A DNA stretch of 35,899 nt from NCBI GenBank assembly GCA_027064135.1, contig JAMOQG010000122.1, positions 1 to 35,899 on the forward strand, given 5' to 3'. Of this stretch, positions 26,365-32,683 are shown piece after piece. Made by a program: the position numbers and the translations under genes. Numbering within the stretch: the stretch's first letter is position 1; every line of letters starts with the position of its first letter. The stretch is from Peptostreptococcaceae bacterium (GTDB lineage Bacteria; Bacillota; Clostridia; Peptostreptococcales; Acidaminobacteraceae). The notes beneath the pieces were generated by a model that made no database searches, had not been told where the DNA came from, and was given only the letters and a program-made list of their open reading frames with translations.

Positions 26365-26438
26365 AACTAACAGCCTTTTTTCAGCATAACAAATATGGTA
26401 GAGAGTTTGTTACGCTGTAAACAGGCGAAACGTTAATA
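26365..26438 (+). repeat. attC site 9
   Basis: R'' AACTAAC (26365-26371), a long arm GCCTTTTTTCAGCATAAC pairing with GTTACGCTGTAAACAGGC with a few mismatches, R' GTTAATA (26432-26438). 74 bp. R'' is complementary to its own cassette head GTTAGTT, not to the neighbour's R'. Confidence 0.93.
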
Positions 26439-26587
26439 TGAAATTGCGCTTCGCTGATTTCATATTAACGCCGCTCGCCTACGGCGCAGTTTGTTCGTGG
26501 CGAATCGCCACATCACATAACTGCACCTTTGCAACAATAACACATGTGAGTGAACTCACAGTGCCATCGTCGCAAAGCCGCGCGGTG
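26433..26587 (+). repeat. ORF-less mini-cassette 10 with attC site 10
   Basis: 155 bp, roughly half G+C by eye against an A+T-rich background. It opens with a 13-bp inverted pair (TTAATATGAAAT and ATTTCATATTAA) around a GCGCTTCGC loop. The attC follows: R'' TATTAAC (26463-26469), arm GCCGC to GCGGTG, R' GTTATGT (26587-26593). Inside are further pairs: GGCGAATCGCC, CTTTGC with GCAAAG, and GTGAGTGAACTCAC. No gene is present. 151 of 155 bases match mini-cassette 13. Confidence 0.88.
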
Positions 26588-26637
26588 TTATGTGAAAGAA
26601 AAGACTAGAATTTATGAAATATTAGATAGGAGTAATC

Positions 26638-27252
26638 ATGAATAAGAAGAAAATTAAAAGTATATTGATTGCGATGTTTTTAATAATAACAGTTCTGACT
26701 AGTTGTAATGTAGATAATACGCAGATTGAAAATAGTGATACTGAAAAGGATCAAAATGAAATAGAAATAGATATAAATGAAGAGCAGACTGATGAAATAA
26801 ATTTAGTAGATGACGTTCAAGAAAAAAAGGTCTTTGATGTGCCAGATTACATATTAAATCAAGCATATGAACAAATTGAAAGTTATTATGAAGAAAGTTT
26901 ATTAAATTTTTCTGAATCCGAATATTCTGACTGGAGAATAGAAAATTTAAAATGGTCATATAGCTATGACGATTTAGAGGGAATGAAACTTGATATTTAT
27001 CAAATTAATTTTGAATTTTTTACAGAGGCTCCTGAGAAAATTGTTATGGCTGGAGGTATGTATATAACTGAAGATAATTGGGTATGTCCAACTTATCCAA
27101 ATTGTACTTATCTTGTATTTGATTCAAATAGTGAGAATATGAATAAAAATTTATTATTCGCTATAATGGAAAATGATTGTTTTCCAGGTGATGAGGTATT
27201 TACATCTGATTTGATACGGGTTTTATCTACCAGAGAAGATAATATGAAATAG
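26638..27252 (+). CDS. Lipoprotein of unknown function (cassette 11)
   Basis: 204 aa. ATG 26638 after TAGGAG. Lipoprotein signal peptide with lipobox LTSC, Cys23, then a very acidic linker (about residues 25-65, many Asp and Glu) and a globular part from about 70 that I do not recognise (DYILNQAYEQIESYYEE). Surface-anchored by prediction. Only gene of cassette 11 (26588-27484). Confidence 0.8.
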   Translation: MNKKKIKSILIAMFLIITVLTSCNVDNTQIENSDTEKDQNEIEIDINEEQTDEINLVDDVQEKKVFDVPDYILNQAYEQIESYYEESLLNFSESEYSDWRIENLKWSYSYDDLEGMKLDIYQINFEFFTEAPEKIVMAGGMYITEDNWVCPTYPNCTYLVFDSNSENMNKNLLFAIMENDCFPGDEVFTSDLIRVLSTREDNMK

Positions 27253-27351
27253 AATGTGTTTTTTATTTTGATAGAGAGATATGCGAAATCGTTATAGGTA
27301 TGTGAAATTGTTATTATAATTGAGAAAGTGGTAATACACGTCTTTTCCTAC

Positions 27352-27490
27352 ACATAACACGACAGTTCAAAACATGCCTTTGGGAATATAGAGAATAAGA
27401 AAGTAAAGAAGGTTGAGGTTTATACGACATATGTCGGGAATATCGAGAAGTTGTTTGAAAGGCACGTCGTGAACTGCGGGAACGTTAGAA
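27352..27490 (+). repeat. attC site 11
   Basis: R'' ACATAAC (27352-27358), L'' CAGTTCA pairing with L' TGAACTG, outer GCC and GGC also pairing, R' GTTAGAA (27484-27490). 139 bp. R'' matches its own head GTTATGT exactly. Confidence 0.92.
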
Positions 27491-27519
27491 TAAATTAATT
27501 TGCTATTGAGGTGATATAA

Positions 27520-28068
27520 GTGTACTACATATTAATGATAAGCGTAACATTTATTAGTATGATTTTGATTAACATCTATAAAAAGTACAAGGAAAGAAAG
27601 AACGGTTATATAAGAAAAAAAGATGAGTTCACTAATTTTTTTGGTATAGGAATTGCCTTACTATTCAGTATAATTACTATCGTTCTTATTGTTTTATTGG
27701 TCATGACATACCAAGATTATATAAATTCAAATGAAATTTTTAAAATAATTAGTAAAAATCAATTATATAACTTATTATACAGTATTAGTTTTAATCTTCT
27801 AATGATTTATTTACATCTAAATATATGGAAAATAAGAATATTTAAAAGTGGAGTTGTTTGTATTGGAAAATCTATTAAATGGAATTTAATAGATTATGTT
27901 GAGATTGAGATCGATAATTTTGGAATATATACTGTAAAAATTAATTACGGAAAAGATAAAATACTTCTTTTTCTCATAAATAAACATGGTAAAAGATTTG
28001 AGAGTATCCTTAGAAATTTAAATATTAAGCAAATTTTAACGTATTCTAACATGTTGTTTCTGAAATAA
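27520..28068 (+). CDS. Membrane protein, DUF5673-like family, stop codon inside attC (cassette 12)
   Basis: 182 aa. GTG start at 27520 after GAGGTGA. Three hydrophobic helices (about 3-20, 42-66, 86-104), then the shared domain: IFKSGVVCIGKSIKWNLIDYV, a strand-rich middle and a helical end. The last eight codons run through R'' and L'' of the attC, and the TAA is at 28066-28068 within the hairpin, so the C terminus (SNMLFLK) is encoded by the recombination site. Only gene of cassette 12 (27485-28090). Confidence 0.7.
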   Translation: MYYILMISVTFISMILINIYKKYKERKNGYIRKKDEFTNFFGIGIALLFSIITIVLIVLLVMTYQDYINSNEIFKIISKNQLYNLLYSISFNLLMIYLHLNIWKIRIFKSGVVCIGKSIKWNLIDYVEIEIDNFGIYTVKINYGKDKILLFLINKHGKRFESILRNLNIKQILTYSNMLFLK

Positions 28069-28096
28069 TCACTTCAGAAACAACTAAACGTTAATA
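28044..28096 (+). repeat. attC site 12 (shortest)
   Basis: R'' TTCTAAC (28044-28050), L'' TTGTTTCTGAA and L' TTCAGAAACAA exactly complementary, R' GTTAATA (28090-28096). 53 bp. It overlaps the end of the cassette 12 gene. Confidence 0.95.
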
Positions 28097-28245
28097 TGAA
28101 ATTGCGCTTTGCTGATTTCATATTAACGCCGCTCGCCTACGGTGCAGTTTGTTCGTGGCGAATCGCCACATCACACAACTGCACCTTTGCAACAATAACA
28201 CATGTGAGTGAACTCACAGTGCCATCGTCGCAAAGCCGCGCGGCG
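28091..28245 (+). repeat. ORF-less mini-cassette 13 with attC site 13
   Basis: 155 bp, four substitutions from mini-cassette 10. R'' TATTAAC (28121-28127), R' GTTAGAT (28245-28251). The open frame running through it is an artefact of the structured repeat; no ribosome binding site precedes it. Confidence 0.88.
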
Positions 28246-28564
28246 TTAGATAAAAATAATCATATTAGGAGTGTGAAATAATGTTTATCGATTTTTTACC
28301 AACAATATATTTGGCGTCAGGAATTGTAGTTGTAGTTGGTGTAATATTGCTAGTTAAGATGTTTGTTCAATCAAAATTTTAATATTTTTCATGATTATTA
28401 TCTATAATTTAAATGTAGCTATGAAATAATATGATTATCATCATCTAACACGATGATTAACGACATGCCAAATTTTGAAATAGAGTGTTCCGAGAAATTC
28501 GAGTGAAGGAATATTAGCGAAAGACTTCGTGAATATACAGGTACAATCGTTAATCACGGGAACG
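28246..28564 (+). repeat. Cassette 14, identical copy of cassette 1
   Basis: 319 bp identical to 20655-20973 as far as I can compare. Its left neighbour is a mini-cassette instead of attI, and its R' reads GTTATCC instead of GTTAGAT, because the core belongs to the next cassette. attC site 14 is 28443-28570. Confidence 0.95.
28281..28382 (+). CDS. 33-aa single-pass membrane peptide, second copy (cassette 14)
   Basis: Identical in sequence to the gene at 20690-20791, with the same AGGAG site and the same 33 codons. It lies mid-array, far from attI, so its expression here depends on a promoter inside the cassette or read-through. Exact conservation of both copies shows a very recent excision and reinsertion, or a duplication by the recombinase, not long-term selection. 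Function unknown. Confidence 0.65.
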   Translation: MFIDFLPTIYLASGIVVVVGVILLVKMFVQSKF

Positions 28565-28570
28565 TTATCC
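28443..28570 (+). repeat. attC site 14
   Basis: Same site as attC 1 up to the crossover: R'' ATCTAAC (28443-28449), R' GTTATCC (28564-28570). 128 bp. Confidence 0.95.
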
Positions 28571-28597
28571 AACATAATCATTGCAAGAGAATTAAAA

Positions 28598-28622
28598 AAA
28601 GACCATATTAATAATGGTCTTT
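28598..28622 (-). terminator. Terminator of the yefM-yoeB operon
   Basis: AAAGACCAT (28598-28606) pairs with ATGGTCTTT (28614-28622). On the minus strand the stem ends in a T run. It overlaps the yoeB stop. Confidence 0.8.
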
Positions 28623-28865
28623 ACATGAAGCAATATAGACAGTATTTTTATCAGTTTTGTATATGATACGATGTTCTTCATCAATACGTCGACTCCAGTA
28701 GCCGCTTAGGTCATGCTTTAATGGCTCTGGTTTGCCTATTCCTGATGAATAACCTTCTCGTTCTATACTTTGGATTAATTTATTTATTCTTTTGAGTTTG
28801 GATTTGTCAGTTTTTTGCCAATAGAGATAATCATTCCATGCATTATCAGAAAAGAGTTTATTCAT
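28608..28865 (-). CDS. yoeB: YoeB/Txe family mRNA-interferase toxin (cassette 15)
   Basis: 85-aa RelE-fold toxin that cuts mRNA at the ribosome. Conserved residues are all visible: W10 and Y13-x-x-W, GIGKPEPLK (42-50, with E47), SRRI (58-61), HR (65-66) and the C-terminal H84-Y85, matching E. coli YoeB E46, R65, H83 and Y84 with one-residue offset. The start overlaps the end of the antitoxin gene by 8 bp. Opposite strand to the array, with its own promoter and terminator; such pairs in integrons are thought to stabilise the array. Confidence 0.95.
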   Translation of the reverse strand: MNKLFSDNAWNDYLYWQKTDKSKLKRINKLIQSIEREGYSSGIGKPEPLKHDLSGYWSRRIDEEHRIIYKTDKNTVYIASCKDHY

Positions 28866-29112
28866 CGATTAGCTCCTGTTTAGATAAAAAACCATTTTCG
28901 ATTTGATCAATACCGTCTTTAATTTTTTTATGTCGTTCCGGTTCACTAAAAATTCTGAAATTTTCGAGTATGTTGTTATATTCATCTTCAGAAATCATGA
29001 CAACATTTTTACCACGAGTACGAGTTACAATTATTGCTTCGACATCTTCAACAACTTTATCACAAATTTCTTTAAAGTGGCTACGAACGTTTGAACCTGA
29101 TATAGCAATCAT
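28858..29112 (-). CDS. yefM: YefM/Axe family antitoxin (cassette 15)
   Basis: 84 aa from the ATG at 29112, which has GAGGTGA in front; upstream in-frame starts at up to 29226 run through the promoter and attC and are rejected. The N-terminal Phd/YefM fold is visible (NVRSHFKEICDKV, TRTRGKNVVMISEDEYNNI), and the acidic C-terminal tail (about 60-84) would wrap the toxin. It binds and neutralises YoeB and with it represses the operon. Antitoxin-first order with translational overlap is normal for this family. Confidence 0.93.
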   Translation of the reverse strand: MIAISGSNVRSHFKEICDKVVEDVEAIIVTRTRGKNVVMISEDEYNNILENFRIFSEPERHKKIKDGIDQIENGFLSKQELIDE

Positions 29113-29131
29113 AATATCACCTCTTGAAACT

Positions 29132-29160
29132 ATTGTACCATATATCGTACGGTAATGCAA
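29132..29160 (-). promoter_or_regulatory. Promoter and operator of yefM-yoeB
   Basis: On the minus strand, -35 TTGCAT and -10 TACAAT are 17 bases apart. Two GTAC boxes (29135-29138 and 29147-29150) flank the -10 region and could be the autoregulatory operator. Confidence 0.7.
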
Positions 29161-29202
29161 ATGAGGAAACGTTATTCGAAGCATGAATGTAATGATTAAA
29201 TC

Positions 29203-29327
29203 GGATAACACGACAATTTCCTTCATATCCTCGTAATTAAAAGGGATTAAGATTTACATATATATGAGTTAAAACAATAAAATGAAGCAAAGATAGGGAT
29301 ACGACGGAAATTGCGGGAACGTTAATA
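29203..29327 (+). repeat. attC site 15
   Basis: R'' GGATAAC (29203-29209), L'' GACAATTTCC (29212-29221) pairing with L' GGAAATTGC (29306-29314), R' GTTAATA (29321-29327). 125 bp. R'' is the exact complement of its own head GTTATCC. Confidence 0.93.
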
Positions 29328-29349
29328 TGAAAGGTTTTATAGGTGATAG

Positions 29350-29874
29350 ATTATCGAGAATAATATTGCATTAATTGTATTTGTCGTAACAATAGTGATG
29401 TTTATATTAAAGACATACCAAAGAATAACTAAAAATGGTTTGAGTAATAAAAAATATGAATCCGAAAAGGTAAGTAATACTAAATGGAATTATTTTAAAC
29501 TGCAATCACCGATGTTAATATTTTTAATATATGCAACCACTTTAAATTTAACCCGATTATATTCAAAATTAAGTCTTATTGTATTCGTAATTTTTCTATT
29601 GGAAAATTTGGTAGTATTATTCGATAAACCTAAATTATATGAAAATGGAGTATATATTGACAATCACAGAATAAATTGGAGAGAAATATCAAGTTATCAT
29701 TGGAAAAAGAATAAATCTTCAGAGTACTATTCATTAATAATAAAACTAAAAATTAATCGAAGTAAAAATAATCGATTTTTCAAAAAAAAGAAATTTTACG
29801 AATTAGTTTTTGATGAAGAGAAAGCGGATGACATCGAGGAATTTTTAAAAAATAAAACCCATCATTTAACATGA
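29350..29874 (+). CDS. Membrane protein, DUF5673-like family, non-canonical start (cassette 16)
   Basis: About 174 aa if it starts at ATT 29350, ten bases after AGGTGA; the first standard starts are GTG 29395 and ATG 29398 (159 or 158 aa). The earlier start is preferred because the hydrophobic helix IALIVFVVTIVMFILK begins upstream of the GTG and the frame is open back to the TAG at 29347. Two further helices (about 52-85) are followed by the shared domain: LYENGVYIDNHRINWREI, FFKKKKFYEL and EEKADDIEEFL. The TGA (29872-29874) follows R'' of the attC directly. Only gene of cassette 16 (29322-29958). Confidence 0.65.
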   Translation: MIENNIALIVFVVTIVMFILKTYQRITKNGLSNKKYESEKVSNTKWNYFKLQSPMLIFLIYATTLNLTRLYSKLSLIVFVIFLLENLVVLFDKPKLYENGVYIDNHRINWREISSYHWKKNKSSEYYSLIIKLKINRSKNNRFFKKKKFYELVFDEEKADDIEEFLKNKTHHLT

Positions 29875-29964
29875 TATTTCCGCAATGCTGATTGTCACCA
29901 CTTCTGCTGAAGCAAAAGTGTCGCCAAGAATTTCAGCACAGCGTAAATACCAAAAACGTTAAAC
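29864..29964 (+). repeat. attC site 16
   Basis: R'' ATTTAAC (29864-29870), L'' ATATTTCCGC against L' GCGTAAATA, an inner hairpin TGCTGA with TCAGCA, and R' GTTAAAC (29958-29964). 101 bp. It overlaps the gene end and is of the same subtype as site 6. Confidence 0.9.
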
Positions 29965-30119
29965 GTGAAATGGCGCTTCGCTTATTTCACGTTTAACGCC
30001 GCTCGCCTACGGCGCAGCCGGTTCGTGGCGAATCGCCACATCACACAACTGCACCTTTGCAACAATACCACTTACTGAGCTGAAGCTCATAAGTGATATC
30101 ATCGCAAAGCCGCGCGGCG
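29959..30119 (+). repeat. ORF-less mini-cassette 17 with attC site 17
   Basis: 161 bp, a diverged relative of mini-cassettes 10 and 13. The opening pair is TTAAACGTGAAAT with ATTTCACGTTTAA, different in sequence from the others yet still complementary. R'' GTTTAAC (29991-29997), R' GTTATAC (30119-30125). The terminal hairpin also differs (TGAGCTGAAGCTCA) but still pairs, so structure and not sequence is conserved. Confidence 0.88.
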
Positions 30120-30223
30120 TTATACAGACTTTTGAATAAAAGGTATACTAAATCATAAGATGAAAAAGTCTTCAAAATATGACAAAGTATATTTAATTCA
30201 TCATCATATTGGGGGAATTTAAG

Positions 30224-30544
30224 ATGAAGGAAAACAAAACAATTTATTGTTATAAGTGTGCTGGAGAAATTAAAAATTCACATGATTTAGTTGTAACTAA
30301 TAATTTTTTGCTTATTGTTCCATATCATAAAAAATGCTTTTCAAAGGAATTAATGGGATTATCTACAATATTAGTGGGGAATTTTCCAATAAATGGAGCC
30401 ATGAGCAATGTAAGTACAATATTAGCAATAATATTTGGTACAATTCTATTGTTTATTAGGGACCTTCGTTATATATCGGTTATGTTATTGCTGTTTTTAG
30501 GTATAAGATTTTATTCATGGTTTCAATATGAACGTCACCTATAA
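30224..30544 (+). CDS. Small zinc-ribbon-like membrane protein (cassette 18)
   Basis: 106 aa from ATG 30224, seven bases after GGGGGA; a TTG at 30209 overlaps nothing better. The N-terminal part has YCYKCAGEI and, about 25 residues on, YHKKCF, giving a C-x2-C...H-x2-C set that may bind zinc. Two hydrophobic helices follow (about 60-78 and 83-100). I do not recognise a named family. Only gene of cassette 18 (from 30120). Confidence 0.65.
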   Translation: MKENKTIYCYKCAGEIKNSHDLVVTNNFLLIVPYHKKCFSKELMGLSTILVGNFPINGAMSNVSTILAIIFGTILLFIRDLRYISVMLLLFLGIRFYSWFQYERHL

Positions 30545-30690
30545 TATTTATGAGATAGAAAACATAATTTGATTGAAGATATATGGGATTTAGAATGGTT
30601 TAGTAAATAATTTGCAATCTCATTATAGTACGTACTAAATTTAGTGTTAGTATGAGTAAATATTGCTCAAGGTGTAGGGGTTAAAACTCC

Positions 30691-30852
30691 GTATAACAAA
30701 ATTTTGCTGTTCGCTTTGGCGATGTTTATTTTTATATAGGAGTATTTGAATTTATGACTCATAATTTATATATAGGGTACCAGATAATGCATCGCCAAGG
30801 CATATTTCCTAGCCGAGTGCTGTTGCACTAAGACTGGGAAACATCGTTTCAG
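30691..30852 (+). repeat. Degenerate attC site 18
   Basis: R'' GTATAAC (30691-30697) exactly complements its cassette's own head GTTATAC. The rest is unclear: GGCGATG (about 30718) can pair with CATCGCC (about 30788), while CGATGTTT can pair with AAACATCG (30838-30845). The likeliest R' is GTTTCAG (30846-30852). The gene-free stretch 30545-30932 otherwise shows nothing recognisable. Confidence 0.55.
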
Positions 30853-30932
30853 AGTTTTAATGAACAATAAGCACTTTATTGCCATAAAAGAGGTATTTTT
30901 AGGGTATTACACTAAAAGGAGAATTATGAATT

Positions 30933-31652
30933 TTGAAAGTATTAGAAAAGTTATTTACAGAAAGGAATATCATAAAAAAACTATTGGTATTAATAATATT
31001 AGTTATAGTATTTCTATATTTTAAAACCTTTTTTTCTATTGGTGTATTTTATGATGAAACATTTCTTAAAAGAAAATTTATTTCAAATGAAAGACATTAT
31101 ATAGGAAGTAATGAATATGGAATTATAGATATTGCTATAAAATTTGATATGGACAATCAAAATACTAAGAGTGTTGTTTTCAATTTTCCCAATAACAGCC
31201 CTAAAGAATATACAATAAATTATAATAAAAACAATTTAGTTGGAACTATAAAAAATGAGAACGAGAAAATAATTTTTGAAGAAAATTATGATACAGTAAC
31301 AAACGTTATGGGACAAGGGGCAAAATTTATAACAGATAATACTGAGATAAGAGTCAAGAAAAGTGATAATAATATTGGTTGTTACTATATTTCTATAAGA
31401 GATATTGTAAGCTTTTCTAAGGCGAGACATGAAGAAATTCGTGGGGAGATTGCTTTATTAATAGGTTCTATACTTTTATCGATATTTTATTTTATAGATT
31501 TGGTTTATCCTTTATTTTTTTTTAAAGTGAAACATATTTTGTCTGTTAGAAATCCAGAACCTTCTGATTTATATATAAAAATCCAAAAAATATCTTGGTA
31601 TATATATCCATTTATAATATTTATCATGCTATTCTACTCTCTAAAATTTTGA
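30933..31652 (+). CDS. Membrane protein of unknown function, start possibly frameshifted
   Basis: 239 aa from TTG 30933, eleven bases after AAGGAG. A better placed ATG (30926) lies in another frame and ends after 32 codons; removing one T from the TTTT run just after it would join that ATG to this frame. One N-terminal hydrophobic helix (about 16-36), an extracytoplasmic domain (about 40-165) and two C-terminal helices (about 172-195 and 216-237). No family recognised. It is the first gene after the degenerate site 18, perhaps in a cassette that has lost its own attC. Confidence 0.6.
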   Translation: MKVLEKLFTERNIIKKLLVLIILVIVFLYFKTFFSIGVFYDETFLKRKFISNERHYIGSNEYGIIDIAIKFDMDNQNTKSVVFNFPNNSPKEYTINYNKNNLVGTIKNENEKIIFEENYDTVTNVMGQGAKFITDNTEIRVKKSDNNIGCYYISIRDIVSFSKARHEEIRGEIALLIGSILLSIFYFIDLVYPLFFFKVKHILSVRNPEPSDLYIKIQKISWYIYPFIIFIMLFYSLKF

Positions 31653-31764
31653 ATTCTATAAAGATTAAATTAAAATATTATAGCTGATTAGAAAGAGCTC
31701 CAATTAGGATGCATTAAAAGGTTTAAAAACTTAATTAAAGAATAATCAAATGAAAGGACAGAAA

Positions 31765-31992
31765 ATGAATAAAAAATATAAGAAAATATTACTTGCATTA
31801 TATATAGTGTTAATCCTAATCGATTTTATATCAATAAAAACGCATAATAGTTGGTTTATGCCATATTTATTCTTAGGAATCTCAATTTTGCTGACTATAA
31901 ATTACATAATGGAAACAAAGAAAAATTGGTTCATAATAAATTTAGGAATTTTATCTTCAATATTACTTCTAGGAATAATTATTTTAAAATAA
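31765..31992 (+). CDS. Small membrane protein (possible 5' part of a broken gene)
   Basis: 75 aa from ATG 31765, five bases after AAAGGA; the in-frame ATG at 31750 has no site. Three hydrophobic segments (about 6-22, 28-46, 52-74) fill most of it. The next frame (open from 31988 to 32221) continues with a hydrophobic helix and a piece of the DUF5673-like domain, so the two may once have been one gene of the cassette 7/8/12/16 family. Equally, they may be two small genes. Confidence 0.5.
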   Translation: MNKKYKKILLALYIVLILIDFISIKTHNSWFMPYLFLGISILLTINYIMETKKNWFIINLGILSSILLLGIIILK

Positions 31993-32032
31993 GTGTATTT
32001 TTATTCATTGGATTGATAGTGGAGTACAAATT

Positions 32033-32221
32033 GTGTTCATGTTTGTAATTATATTTTCTGTATTCAGAGGTATGAGGAAAACTCAAATATATGAAAATGC
32101 AATTGTAAGTACTGATTTCGTTATTGAATGGACAGATGTAAAAAATAAGAATGCCAGATTGAAAATATTGAGAAGCGAGATAGATATTGTTGATGGGATA
32201 TTTAAACAGTCATTATTTTAA
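32033..32221 (+). pseudogene. Fragment of a DUF5673-like membrane protein
   Basis: 62 codons from GTG 32033 (GGAG nine bases before). It has a hydrophobic helix (FVIIFSVFRGM) and then the domain start IYENAIVSTDFVIEWTDV, close to the cassette 16 protein's YENGVYIDNHRINWREI. It then ends after a shortened tail, losing the Lys-rich strand and final helix. The frame is shifted relative to the gene at 31765. Degenerate gene is the likeliest reading; a small expressed protein is possible. Confidence 0.5.
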
Positions 32222-32233
32222 ATAAAATCCGTT

Positions 32234-32305
32234 ACATAACAGTGTATTTACAAAATGCTTGATATATGTAGGATTTACACTTTGTAAACACGCGAAATGT
32301 TAATA
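32234..32305 (+). repeat. attC site 19
   Basis: R'' ACATAAC (32234-32240), arm GTGTATTTACAAAATG pairing with CACTTTGTAAACACGC with few mismatches, R' GTTAATA (32299-32305). 72 bp, same subtype as sites 7 and 9. No cassette head complementary to this R'' is found just upstream. Confidence 0.9.
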
Positions 32306-32347
32306 GGATATTACTTGAGTTTAGATAAGCTGTTTTGGAGGATTATT

Positions 32348-32683
32348 ATGAATAAAAAATTAATTTCTACTATACTATTTGCAAATATTTTTGCGAGTTT
32401 ATTTGGGCTATGGGTTCTAAATTTGACTAATACTGGCTTTGATTATTCACGTGTAAGTATATTTAAAAAAGCTTTTGAACATGAAACTTCAGCAGAAATA
32501 ACTGTCGAAATTGAGACTGGTTTTTTAAGCAATAATATTAGATTTATGAATGGTAATGAATTAGTCTGTAATGATAAAATTGGTAATTCAGGGATTACTG
32601 TACTTTTAAGTATATTGTTTTATAATATTGCCGTATTTATTTTCTGGAAATTATACACTAAAAAACACAATAACAACCTATAA
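32348..32683 (+). CDS. Membrane protein of unknown function (cassette 20)
   Basis: 111 aa from ATG 32348 after GGAGG; a longer frame from 32297 starts inside R' and is rejected. A hydrophobic helix (about 6-28), a middle polar domain with NNIRFMNGNELVC, and a second helix (about 82-102) with a basic tail, so both ends probably face the cytosol. No family recognised. It follows attC 19 but has no intact attC behind it. Confidence 0.6.
   Translation: MNKKLISTILFANIFASLFGLWVLNLTNTGFDYSRVSIFKKAFEHETSAEITVEIETGFLSNNIRFMNGNELVCNDKIGNSGITVLLSILFYNIAVFIFWKLYTKKHNNNL

Noticed and set aside
28096-28281. 61-codon open frame through mini-cassette 13
   Set aside because: It runs through the structured attC, has no ribosome binding site, and related frames in copies 10 and 17 are not preserved as protein.
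29170-29176. GTTATTC core-like sequence upstream of the yefM promoter
   Set aside because: It has a GAAAC before it like true R' boxes, but no R'', L'' or L' partner lies to its left; the real site of this cassette is at 29203-29327.
30926-31024. 32-codon frame from ATG 30926
   Set aside because: Its start has a good site but the peptide has no features and overlaps the larger membrane-protein gene; it is better explained as a shifted start.
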